In this document: positions 46,000-56,330 of the stretch, in pieces | How positions within the stretch are numbered: the stretch's first letter is position 1 | How the letters are laid out: each line of letters starts with the position of its first letter | From: Ostrinia nubilalis | Taxonomy: Eukaryota > Arthropoda > Insecta > Lepidoptera > Crambidae | DNA length: 64,000 bases | Direction of reading: 5' to 3' | NCBI RefSeq assembly: GCF_963855985.1 | Contig: NC_087105.1 | Location: forward strand, 6,884,501-6,948,500 | Program-made: the position numbers and the translations under genes | Notes under the pieces: generated by a model | What the model was told of the DNA's origin: nothing | Databases searched by the model: none | What the model saw: the letters and a program-made list of their open reading frames with translations, nothing else

Positions 46000-46570
46000 G
46001 CCTGAGTTGTTCTTTGTAGCAGCCTCTAAATAGAGTGCGTAATAGGAAGGGGAGGCCGGTGGGGGAGCCTCCCCGCGCATGCGCTTTCTCTGTCGTACTA
46101 ATATCGGTTTTATTAGGATGCTTTTGTTTTTTACTCATTAATGTTGGACTTAAATTTTAATTAAAAACATTAAGAAACATTAAAACTAGTTTTGAATTGT
46201 TCAAAACATATCGTATCAACTAATCGAATCTAATTATGGTTTTACAAAAATACGAAATTTAAAAAAAAAACAAATTTATTGAAAATTATCTGAATCCTGA
46301 ATAAAATATTACCTACTTCGAAAAATTCAAAAAAAAAGTTTCACTGCCTTAACATATAAAAAAACATCGAAAATATGCCTGGCACACAGTAATTTAAGCC
46401 GAATAGTCCGTGCGTAGACTGGATGTGAAATGTGGCCATCGGAGGGTGCGTGCCGCTCGGCAGATGTGCGCCACACGTGGCTCGCTGCGCACAATAGAAC
46501 GCAACCCCGCCAACATGGCGGCCGGGGGAACTTTCCCGCTCTTTTCGATGACGTCCTGTGCGAACTTTTA
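46000..46570. promoter_or_regulatory. Promoter-like GC-rich region (NRF1, YY1, E2F and CRE-type motifs)
   Basis: GCGCATGCGC at 46075-46084 is a perfect NRF-1-type palindrome, beside a strong small hairpin (GGAGGCCGGTGGGGGAGCCTCC minus a few bases). About 430 bp on are CCAACATGGCGGCC (46511-46524, YY1/Pho-like), CTTTCCCGC (E2F-like) and GATGACGTCC (CRE-like). An 82-codon minus frame starts from ATG at 46138 and runs to 45890; it shows no known domain. A bidirectional housekeeping-type promoter is plausible, but no gene can be assigned. Confidence 0.4.
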
Positions 46571-46774
46571 TTGCTCCTTTTTGATCCAATACATTTAAGT
46601 AATAATGCGATGGAAAATCTGGTGTTTTGAAAATATGGTGTAGAGTTTGATGGTGGTGGAAATGTTTTCATGAAAGATTTGATTTGATTAAAATCGACAC
46701 TTATATTATCATTTATTATTTAATTATGCATTATACGATTAAACGGGATGTTATCATGCTTAGTGGCGCTTCTT

Positions 46775-46825
46775 GCGGGGACTTGCGTCCAGCAGTGGAG
46801 CTTTCACCGTAGGCTGAAAATTAAA
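46775..46825 (+). mobile_element. Degenerate LINE tail
   Basis: TGCGTCCAGCAGTGGAGCTTTC with TAGGCTGAAAATTAAATGATGATGAT matches the (GAT)n-tailed LINE terminal block with several substitutions and a short deletion. 46826-47197 contains nothing else recognised. Confidence 0.5.
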
Positions 46826-47245
46826 TGATGATGATAAAAATATGGTATCGTATCTCAATTAAATTAAAATTCCTATGAAAGGCGCGATAAATGATTTCGT
46901 ATTTGACTTTTGTATTTTTTTAGTGAACAACATACAAATTCGCTAGCGAAAGCTCATTTTGTTTTAGGCAAAACTAGGACCTAACTTCTTCCAATGGACC
47001 AATGCGAACATTAATTGCGTGTTAGATATACCTAACCTCAATTAATTAGTAGTGATTAGGGACAAAGACCATAATTGCGGTTCTAATCATGTTACATTAA
47101 TCAAACCTACCTGTTACATCTAATTTGATCATATAGAATAGAATCGAAGTAATTAATTTTTATGGAGCCCATGCACAACAAGTACATACCTTTATAGTTG
47201 TAATAGGTAGGGGTGATTTTACAACCGAAATGTATGTTTGATATG

Positions 47246-47689
47246 TACAGTCAGCGTCAAATAAGTTCATGACACCCAAAGTAGCCAAAAAGTTCGCAAT
47301 ACGTCTTTATTACAAATGGAATAAGGTTGTGTTGTTAAATATTTGACTAATTTGGGTGTCACGAACTATTTGACGCTGACTGTACTTGCCTTATGTACAG
47401 TCATCTTCAAATACATAGTTGTGTGACACCCATAGTAACCGAAAAGATCGCAATACGACTTTATTACAAATGGAATAAGGTTTTTTTTGTTAAATTTTTG
47501 ACTAATTTGGGTGCCACGAACTATTTGACGCTGACTGTACTTGCCTTATGTACAGTCATTGTCAAATAGTTGTGTGACACCCATAGTAACCGAAAAGATC
47601 GCAACACATCTTTGTTACAATTGGAAAAAGGTTGTATAGTGAACTTTTTGGCCACTTTGGATGTCACGAACTATTTGACGCTGACTGTA
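47246..47689. mobile_element. Three tandem copies of a TACAGTCAGCGTCAAATAG MITE
   Basis: Units at 47246-47384, 47396-47539 and 47551-47689 each begin TACAGTCA and end TGACGCTGACTGTA, with GTGACACCC near the left end and TGTCACGAACTATTTG near the right. They are separated by the same 11-bp spacer CTTGCCTTATG, so the array grew by duplication of unit plus spacer, not by independent insertions. A 35-bp sequence (GTTGTAATAGG...GGTGATTTT...ACCGAAATGT) is repeated directly on both outer sides at about 47198-47232 and 47722-47756. Confidence 0.85.
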
Positions 47690-47756
47690 CACAAGATGGC
47701 AAATCCAACTAAAAACTTCGGTTGTAATAGGGGTGATTTTAACACCGAAATGTTTA

Positions 47757-48728
47757 GTGTGATGTCCTGTACTATTACTTATTCTGTGGTGATGTGCAGT
47801 TGTTTACACATTACAGTTACCTATGAATAAATAACTTGACAAAGGTCATTCATAAATAATTAAATATATTCAATAAAGAAACAGGTTAATTGTCAGTTAT
47901 TTTTTTTAAATTCATTTTCAATGACTTCGAAAGGGTAGCATAGCAAGACGAGACATCAATTGTTGCTTCTCCATGTTCCATTCTCCATTAAGTAAGCACT
48001 TACATGGTTACATGGAAAACTGGTGAGTTAGATTGTAACAAAGGGTAAGTACCAATTTTTTTAATTTATTGAAACTTTTGTTGTTGCTATTTTTACTAAT
48101 AGTCATGGTATAGTCATATAAGCTACCAATAGCCAGCGAAGTCTGGTTGGCTTATAGTAAAATGTATAATGAACACTTGAAAGCAAACTTGTCCCTGAGG
48201 CACAGTTTTTTCAAGTTTCAAAAATAACAAAGGCTGAATAATTTTTGGTATGGAACCCTAAAAGCGTATCATTGAATTGGTAGTTACCTAGACATATATA
48301 CGCACGTATCAGCCTTGAAAATGATCCTTGGGCGGCTACACGTGTAAGCTACACACTTTTAAAACAAAACATGTAAATGATTTATATAAAAACTCATTTT
48401 CCGGGACTCATCAAAGCATGGCGAACAGCCCGAAGCCTTTTGGTTGGACTGCTAGCACATGGCAGATAACCACATAGACGTAAGCGTTCCCGTGTTCATA
48501 ATCTAATGAATATACTGAGACATCAGAATTGCAACCATTTTTCGGACCCCTAAAACGACACTGAAGTACAAATCTACACTTCTATCAACTACACTAAAGA
48601 ATATCGACAAACATCTGATTGACCTACATATTAATTATAGTCTTCAAGTTAAGTATGGTGTGAGTTTTGTCTGAGAATCGAGACTATAGGACCATTGCAT
48701 CGTTCTCTTGTCTTGCGCTATTCATACA
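47757..48728. other. No recognised gene
   Basis: AT-rich sequence without a supported frame or repeat. Confidence 0.35.
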
Positions 48729-49266
48729 TATACAGTGTGAGTCACGATAAAGTGCACATATGAAAATAGGTCAAAGTAGACCTATTTTTATCGACAAAAA
48801 AGAGGTCAAAAAATTTTTGAGATTTTTTTTTAATTTGTTATAGAATTTTTTTTCTTCCAATTACTTCTCGTAAAGAAAACGTAATAACTTTTAAACTAAG
48901 AGGTCCTGATAAAATAAAAACATTAATAATGCTAAATAACAGGCGATACTACAAAAAAATACATAAAATACTCAGAAAATGCCAACAAATAATAAAAAAA
49001 TATACCTACTTTTTGAAAAAAATCTGCTTTTAAATTCGTGTTTTTTTGGTTAATTGATAAATTTCTCCAAATAATGCCCGCATAACAGGTGATTTTTATT
49101 ACTTTGTGTTATTCTTTATTGTATCACCTTTGTAAAACCAAAAATCGCATGTCTCTATCCCTATCACAACGTTTGCAATGATCGTCTCAAAAAATTTTTG
49201 ACCTCTTTTTTGTCGATAAAAATTCACATATTTTCATACGTACACTTTATCGTGACTCCCACTGCA
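48729..49266. mobile_element. Element D relative with collapsed right arm
   Basis: TATACAGTGTGAGTCACGAT opens a left arm of about 457 bp matching element D (30050) with moderate divergence. At about 49186 the sequence jumps from ATGATCGT directly into the last 80 bp of the right arm (CTCAAAAAATTTTTGACCTC) and ends GTGACTCCCACTGCA. Loop and most of the right arm are deleted, so this is a lopsided hairpin. Confidence 0.8.
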
Positions 49267-49334
49267 TTGTTAAATTCTTTCAAATACTGAAAAGTATCAC
49301 TTTTGTATGATACAGTAAACGGTACCTATCTCTA

Positions 49335-49441
49335 CGTGTACTTATGAAAATATGTGTATTTTTATCGACAAAAAAGAGGTCAAAAAATTTTTGAGACGAT
49401 CATTGCAAACGTTTTGATAGGGATAGAGACATGCGATTTTT
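49335..49441 (-). mobile_element. Inverted partial copy of the element D relative
   Basis: GTGTACTTATGAAAATATG through ATGCGATTTTTA is the reverse complement of 49138-49247, including the same junction between TTTTTGAGAC and GATCATTGCAAACG. The deletion junction therefore existed before this inverted copy was made. Together 49138-49441 is a secondary palindrome with a centre of about 87 bp. Confidence 0.7.
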
Positions 49442-49547
49442 ATACTTGAATAACAATATCTCTGTACGGTTAGACCCTTTAAATAACACAACAGATCCTA
49501 ACGCTGTTTTCATCAATAATACAATAATTCCTATGAAATGTTTGGAT

Positions 49548-49676
49548 GTACTATCGGCCACAGTTCCAGCCAGGTATCCATCGGTCATGTCGTCTCGTTC
49601 TATAGCAAAGAATCACCATTAATTGATGAGAGCGAGAGAAAAAATGGAAATGGGTAGCAACTGTGGCCGATAGTAC
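49548..49676. mobile_element. Short MITE, 129 bp (GTACTATCGGCCACAGTT ends)
   Basis: GTACTATCGGCCACAGTT at 49548-49565 is exactly complementary to AACTGTGGCCGATAGTAC at 49659-49676. The interior is non-coding. It abuts the element D remnants by about 100 bp. Confidence 0.7.
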
Positions 49677-49989
49677 CTAGTTGTGTGTCAAATGTTGGAT
49701 TTGAGTGAAGCCGGAACGGGTAGTTAGTCTATTTAACCAAAATATTTAGATAGATTACTATTTGGCAATTGAATTTGGCCAGGCATAAAGGGGTAAGAAG
49801 ACCGCGTCTGCATGCTCCAGTTACCATAAACCTGGGCGCGAGGCCTGGGCGGCCGCACGTGTACTCGTCGTACCGCCCGCCCACGCAGCTCTGAAACAAA
49901 ACGCCGATGTTCTCTTTTAATGGCTTATAAATACATTTTTGTCTGGTTTCAGGATATACTTAGCACAGCAACTTAAAACATTTACAAGT

Positions 49990-50060
49990 GAGGCGTACAT
50001 TCAGTACGAGATCGGGTTCAAATCCCGCCGGAGACAAAATTTAGCCATTTAAACATTTAG
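49990..50060 (+). mobile_element. tRNA-derived SINE head
   Basis: ATCGGGTTCAAATCCCGCC is a perfect B box (about 50011-50029), preceded by AGTGAGGCGTACATTCAG. The linker GGAGACAAAATTTAGCC then runs into AT-rich DNA. No acceptor-stem closure. Confidence 0.55.
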
Positions 50061-51504
50061 TCTAACAATATTCAGCTAATTGAAGGTCGCCTTTCTTTTT
50101 AATTCAAGTATTTTTCTTAATTTTTGTTTAACGATTGAATCTTTCAATTAAAAACAAGTTGTCAAGTAAGCAAACAAGTCAATGTTACTTTGCATTATTA
50201 GTTTTCAAGATTGCCAAACCGTCATAGCGTGGAACATGGTTTTCCCACGATGAGCGATACAGTTTCAGGAAAAGAGACTTGGTCGACGTCACGTTTCTGC
50301 CCACGCATTTGTGAAACCAAAAACAAAATTTCTAAGAAGTTTTTTGCAGCTCAACATCCTAACAAAGCAATTTCTTCTTAGTCTGTGTTGTACTGTGAAT
50401 TGGCAAAATTTTATGATTTCAATATTACGAATGAAGGAACACCAAACATCTTAGATCTCCTTAGTTGAAAATAAAAATACAGCAAGGTCTATTCACTTGA
50501 CTTTTTTTTGCGTACCTGCCCAAAATTAGCAAAAGTTACCACTCAAAACGTAGCAGGACTTCATTTTACCAATAATTACTTACTTTACGAGTAACTTATA
50601 AACAAAATTAGAGACAAAATAATGGTGGGCCCTATTTTGTTTGAGTAGCTTATAAATAATTTGATGCTTAGACGACATTTTATCAAGAGTAGTTTTTATT
50701 TACCGTTGAATTTCCTTGTATTGAACAGGTTTAACACTTACCACGGCTAACTTCATATCAAATGTTACAATACACCGCAAAAGGTGGTGAAATGTGGTGG
50801 TTCTAAAAAATACATTACTTCTGATTTTCTCTTGTGTGTACTACAGAGATTTTTGATTCCAAACTCAAATAATTTACTTCATCAGAACAATATAATGGGG
50901 CTGGTAGAACTCCATACGAACACAATTTGTAAACAAGAATTCAATTAGTTGTGTAATTGGTCCCCCTGGAACATAGGTCTCCCCTGGAGGACAGGTTTCC
51001 TTGTTTAACTCGTTCATAACTCGTGTACTTACTTATGTTAATCTAAATCATCAAAACACTTTCATTCAGACTATGTTAATGATTTTATTTAAAAAGTAAA
51101 ACAATAATGTAATCTCCATTTATAATGCATGGTAATTCATAAAACCTTCTTTGAAACAATGGAGAAATAATTTGAAAAATGATAAAAATCTATGGTAATC
51201 TTCGAAGGGATATTTTGAAGCTTTGAATTGCATTTTCAGTTCAGTCCTGAAAACTTAATTAATTTTACAATTAGTTAATTCTATATTCAGTAAAACAGTA
51301 ATGTTCAGGCTTAAGTGACTTCAACAAGGTTTTTATTGCCATACAAAATCCATGAAAGAATCGCAATTAGACAATCCATTAAAAGTACGGTACGTCAGTA
51401 GATCAACTACCTAAGTACGTATTATCAGTTTAGATTACCAAAAATGTGGTAAATATCATAAATTCTGAAAATAAAACGCTACGAAAAATCTCTTTACAAC
51501 CAAA
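50061..51504. other. No recognised gene
   Basis: AT-rich. The only oddity is two CCCCTGGA repeats at about 50963-50996 around ACATAGGTCTC, possibly a decayed minus-strand LINE tail. Confidence 0.3.
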
Positions 51505-51616
51505 GTACAGTCAGCAGCACGTAAGAATATAATTTTTTGTGGCATTCTAGCACCTATTCACTACACAAAATGCATAGTATATTTTGTGGTATATCTTACT
51601 GCGTTATCGTCTGTAC
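51505..51616. mobile_element. Weak MITE (GTACAGTCAGCAGCACGTAA end)
   Basis: The left end GTACAGTCAGCAGCACGTAA and right end TTACTGCGTTATCGTCTGTAC pair imperfectly as inverted repeats around 70 bp of AT-rich DNA. The GTACAGTCA start resembles the tandem MITE at 47.2 kb, but the interior is different. Confidence 0.45.
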
Positions 51617-51676
51617 AGCCGATACAACTACGCAACCCTGAACAAAACAAGAATGCAGGTGGACGCGACTCATAAT

Positions 51677-52093
51677 CAGGGATGTTACGGATATCCGTAA
51701 CCTTAACCGAAACTTTCGGATTTCCGAAATAAAAAATAATCCGAAACCGTATTCAAAATTTTCGGATAGTTTCGGATATAGGCAGTTTAAATTGTTTTTT
51801 GTATAGCATATTTAAAGGCATAACAGCCTGATTTACCTTTATAATGCCATCTAGTATCAATTTTTCTTTTTTTATTACTTTTTATTCGATGTCAAGTGTG
51901 CGGCCATGAATGAATCGTGTTGGACAACTACTTATTGCAAATTGCATTCTGAAGCACAGATATCCGTAACCGAAACTTTCAGACATCCGAAATAAAAAAA
52001 TATCCTTAACTGTAACCGAAATCGGAATAATATTATTCCTATATCCGTAACCGTATCCATAACCGAAACTACATATCCATCATAACATCCCTA
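51677..52093. mobile_element. hAT-type MITE, 417 bp, with 8-bp target duplication
   Basis: The element starts CAGGGATGTTACGGAT and ends ATCATAACATCCCTA, with inverted ends CAGGGATGTTA/TAACATCCCTA (one end mismatch). It is flanked by the direct repeat CTCATAAT (51669-51676 and 52094-52101). CAGGG-type ends with an 8-bp duplication are characteristic of hAT transposons. Inside, ATATCCGTAACC, CCGAAACTTTC and ATCCGAAA-like blocks recur near both ends in both orientations, like subterminal transposase-binding repeats. No transposase frame. Confidence 0.85.
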
Positions 52094-52719
52094 CTCATAA
52101 TCGCAGAAAGGGCTTTAGCACAGGTAGCTACTGGACAGGCGCACGCGCAGGTGCCGCATTACTATTAGTACAGACTACGGTAAGCTCGTATATCCCTAGC
52201 AATAGTGGCGACTTTGCAACAAAAAGACTATGATATGCTGTCCTCTGTACATTTAAGACGTAACTTCGTTCGTTCTATTAATTCTAAATGTAGGGCACTA
52301 ATGACAGAAGCTACCCTTTGTTTCGGTCTGTCTGAGAAACAATACTTAATTAATTGTTGTCATTTTTAATACAAACTAGTACCTAACAAAATACTTAGCT
52401 TACCTACTTAAAATATCCGAAAATATAAAAATGAAAGTTGAAACTTACAACTGGATCTCACTGCTCGACTTTGCGATGTAAAATGATTTTATCTCTGAAA
52501 AAAATCTCAAATTAACATCAATATTTTAAAATGAATAAAGAGTCAAAAGATCCGTTAAATACTAAATCAGATAATAAGTACCTAAGTAGAAATTGTAAGA
52601 CGATGTAGATAGAGTTTAATTTATAAGTACATACAAATAAACTTGTCAACGTAGTTAGTAAGGTTTTTAGTATTGTATTCGGGCGTCTCTACATACACCA
52701 ATGTACTCAGTACCACCTT

Positions 52720-52805
52720 CTTCTTCTTTGCCCTAGCCCTTTCCCATTATTTAGGGTCGGCTCTCCTCGTTCTAAGGCACCAAGACAGTCTGTTCTGGGT
52801 TGTCG
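52720..52805 (-). mobile_element. Possible fragment of a CCCATTATTTAGGGTCGGC repeat
   Basis: TTCTTCTTTGCCCTAGCCC is followed by TTTCCCATTATTTAGGGTCGG. I recall a CCCATTATGGGGTCGGC-like block as common in lepidopteran transposable elements. Only about 85 bp match that memory and the orientation is uncertain. 52102-52719 holds nothing recognised. Confidence 0.35.
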
Positions 52806-53029
52806 AAATATTTGTTTGGCAATGTACTCAGTACCTGCCTGATAAAATATTTTAATTGCCATGGATATTTGGATTCTAACGCGCATGAGCTTAGGCTTAC
52901 ACCGTGTGACTTTTGCATTGTTTTTTATATCATATCGCATAAATGATCAAAAACTATAATAAGTTATGAATATGGTCGGCAACTAGTCCCGCTAACGCAA
53001 AGCAGATATTCGACATTCGCCTATAGGTA

Positions 53030-53345
53030 CAGACACAGCACATCAAGCTTAATACTGGGTTCTTATGTAGTTATAATAGAGGCTGTATTACAACAAAAAT
53101 GTATAGCTTGATGTGCTGTCGTCCGTACAGCATGAGCGGACCACGGGCGTCATCGCCGATGCGATGGTCAACCGGTTTTGATGCCATCAGAAAAACAGCT
53201 ACCTGGGGTCCTACCGCGCTAAACAATTTCGAAATATCCGCTCTATCTGTTCTTGTCACACCGTAGGGAATAAGAGAGAAGGAATGGAACCAGTAAACCG
53301 GTCGGTTACAAAGTACACCCCCCTGGACTCGTACCACGACACTCG
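53030..53345 (-). mobile_element. SINE-like repeat with B-box-like GGTACGAGTCC
   Basis: On the minus strand GTGGTACGAGTCCAGGG resembles a pol III B box. The body runs through CCGACCGG, CTCATGCTGTACGGACGACAG and CACATCAAGCTATACATTTTTG. An outward copy of CAGCACATCAAGCTTAATAC near 53037 on the plus strand forms a hairpin with TAGCTTGATGTGCTG at 53104. Related pieces occur at 566-595, 15112-15160 and 28800-28905. An 88-codon minus frame (53071-53337) overlaps but has no domain. Confidence 0.5.
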
Positions 53346-53938
53346 GAATGAACGTACGACGGGGTGCGACAGGTTCCAGTTGTTGTACTCAGAAATATTA
53401 TTTTTGACTTTTTTAATTTTTTACAGGAGAATGCCTTGAATCGTGGTCATTAATAAGTTTTAATGTGGTTTAGGAATAATCTAAGCTAAAGTTCTACTAC
53501 ATTAATACACATACAGATGATGGGTTGATTTATGTGATGAAAAATGTTCAAAGGTAAGTAGGTAATATTTAACAGATGAAAAGCCTAACATGCTTGGTAA
53601 TCCCGGTACATTTTATACTGTACAAAACAATAACAACATGACAAAACACCTAAAAGTCTACCTCAAACCTCAAACCAACCCCCACAAATCCTAGACAGTT
53701 CTTAAAACATCTCAAACACTACAAAACATTTTCTGAATAGCTTGCCTTTTACCTGTCCTAATTTTCTTTGATACTCTAACGAAGTCGTCAATGTAGTATC
53801 TGCCTTGCAAAAGTCAGTCGTAGAGAAATCTGTCGCTAACGAACCTCATCTCGTGTTACCGGTCATCAGAACGCGCGGGAGAAGAAAGAAGCAGCCAGTG
53901 TCATTTGCTTTGCACATTACCTTCTTAACTTTCAATAA

Positions 53939-53966
53939 GCTTTTGCCCGCGGCTTCCCCCTGTGGT
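53939..53966 (+). mobile_element. Head fragment of the CCCGCGGCTTCGCCCGCG repeat
   Basis: GCTTTTGCCCGCGGCTTCCC with CCTGTGG matches the first 28 bp of the element at 4467 with small changes, then diverges. Confidence 0.45.
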
Positions 53967-54240
53967 ATTACTTTTGGCCTTTTTTAAACCATAAGCTTTA
54001 ATATGAACTTTCATGTCGCTATTAATTAATTGTGATTTACCTAAACATACTTTTTTCCCGCCAATTTCTTTAAGGCTAAGAAAAAAAAATAGCCACGATT
54101 CAAAATTACCTATTGAAACACAGACTGGTTGGCATGAGGTAAGCCCTTTCAATACTCGTAGACAACATTGACTTTAAAAATGGCGTGTAGGTATTAGATT
54201 TATTTTGAGGTAGTGAGAGACTAAAACTTAAAGTACATCT

Positions 54241-55329
54241 GGGTCATTCCACAAAAATATGTCAACTCTTAGTCCGCGCCACATTTCACATGAAATATTT
54301 GTTAATATTTTATTCCAAAATTGTTAAATCACAGCTCGCAATGTGCTTTATTCATCACCCATTTATATTTTTTGAAACTATTTTTAAAACATCTTAAATT
54401 CCTTTTGAATGACCCAAAACGTCATTCCCTAGGCATGTCCGTACTCCAAAAGTTTGTGTTTTGGGACCCACATTTATAAAAACATCAACTTTATCCTTTG
54501 TTTTAATTAACGAATAATCTATTTAAATGTATATTACGCCAAATTCTATTAATATTTTGCGGTTTCAATAAACAATAATTTGATTTTCTTTAGTTGAAAA
54601 AGAGTCTACAGCTTTTAGCGTCATTCCCTCGCCACGCACTGATTTTATAATTTTGCGCTTTAATATGTATTTAGATTGAATGACATTTAATTGAGTTTAA
54701 AGTACGATACGAAGTTATCCTCAGACCATACTGGCTTTGCGGTAGGCGTTTTTTGAATTAGTGCAAACGTGCCAGTTGTTGCGGAAACATGTGTTAATCC
54801 AGTCACTTCGTCAGTCCCTAGTTGAGTAGCTTTATTGATAACAATAAGAAATTGTATATAATTTAATTAGTATTTACGTGTGGTTTTTTGGCTATTTTCG
54901 GCACATCGTATAAAGCATCTTATAATATAAAGTTAATCTGCATTTGTGTTAAATTTTACTCCAAATCGTCAGTCCCTAGAGCGTCAGGCCCTAGCTTTAA
55001 ACGGCACTTGGGACTAAATTACTAGTTAGGGAATGATGTTTTTTATATGGTGATGATAACAAAACAACTACATTATGTATATTAACTTATCTATAAATGT
55101 TAAGGTTATAAGTTTTATACTTTATTAGAAGTCATATAGGAGTAATGTAGTATGAAAAAATTGAAAATTATAATTTCTCCTAAAATAAAGCATAAAGTGA
55201 CTGGCCCTTTTAGACATAACATAATTAATTAATAAACTATAATTTACACTAATAAAGTATTCAAAAGCATCTTAAAAAAGTTACGGACAAAATGACGTCG
55301 AAAATATACAGATTTTTATGGAATGACCC
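54241..55329. mobile_element. 1.09-kb DNA element, GGGTCATTCC ends, ATCT target duplication
   Basis: The left end GGGTCATTCCACAAAAATAT and right end ATTTTTATGGAATGACCC form inverted repeats of about 18 bp. ATCT flanks both sides (54237-54240 and 55330-55333). The interior is AT-rich without a transposase but carries repeated related blocks: GAATGACCCAAAACGTCATTC, CATTCCCTAG, TCATTCCCTCG, TCAGTCCCTAG (two), CAGGCCCTAG and TAGGGAATGATG. These could be decayed subterminal repeats or nested copies of the terminus. Superfamily unassigned. Confidence 0.7.
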
Positions 55330-55333
55330 ATCT

Positions 55334-56330
55334 AAGGTATTTTCAACAATAAAGTATCACATACAGCGGTCAAGTTATTTTTCTGGTTGGACCAGCTAAT
55401 AGAGACATTCAATTTGTCGTTAACTTTACTGTAAATATAAGTTTCATTTCAAAGCTATACGATTAATCAAAGATGTTTTATTCTCGTTATGTCTTAATTA
55501 GACCCTCGTTGAATTTATTTTCTTCGAACAGGTAATAAAAAGGGCGTTTTATTTCAAGAACATCTTCAATGAGTGGGAAAAAGAGGCGAGCGGAGCCGCC
55601 GGCAAAAAGTAGTGGCTGTTGACGATTCTGTACTACGGATGGCCATATAGAGTCGTGTCCCTGCTGTGCTAAGACTGATTGAAGCTTTTTCATAACAATA
55701 CGCAATAATTAATAAGTACTAAATTCGAACTAAAACGACGAAATTGTGTAGGTAAGTATTCTTAAACCCTTACTTGAATTAATGAAAACACTATAATTGA
55801 CGTTCGGGTTTCGTTTTCTGCCTGAAAATGGTCACATGCAAGTCGCTTTCAGTCTGGTGTATATTTTTTAGTATTTCCAGTGGCACAAGTAAGTTTAAGT
55901 GATAAACTGAATTTAGTCCAACCAACGTCCTAAACTTACTGGTTTTCAGTTATTATCCAACTGGATGAACCAATAATAATATTTTTTATCGCAGACTGAA
56001 AATATTCCCATAACTTAAATCACGCAATGGTATTAACAGCTCTTCAAAAATAATTTTCCTCGTCCTATGGGCCAGCACCTGTCTACTCGTAACTTCAATG
56101 TAAACAAATTCAACAAGTAAGAAAAGCCTTAAAAATGCTGTGCAGCTCCCGGCAAGCGAGACTATTGACACTGGCTTCGTACTGTTTGCAGGTTTTGACA
56201 TTTTAGGTAGTCAGTGTCAAGTAATTCTTTATGATGGTACTAATTTTCAAGTTATGAAGTAATATTCAAGATGTATGAATTATTAGAATGATTGGCATCC
56301 TTCTGCTACCCTTCAGTTTCATTAGAGATT
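55334..56330. other. No recognised gene
   Basis: AT-rich; 72- and 71-codon minus frames (55487-55705, 55986-56201) lack motifs. Nothing else seen. Confidence 0.3.

Noticed and set aside
45890..46138. 82-codon minus-strand gene
   Set aside because: It starts with ATG near promoter-like motifs but shows no recognisable domain; kept only as a note in the promoter-like entry.
47246..47689. CRISPR-like array
   Set aside because: Units of about 140 bp with a constant 11-bp spacer in a eukaryotic genome form a MITE tandem array; there are no variable spacers.
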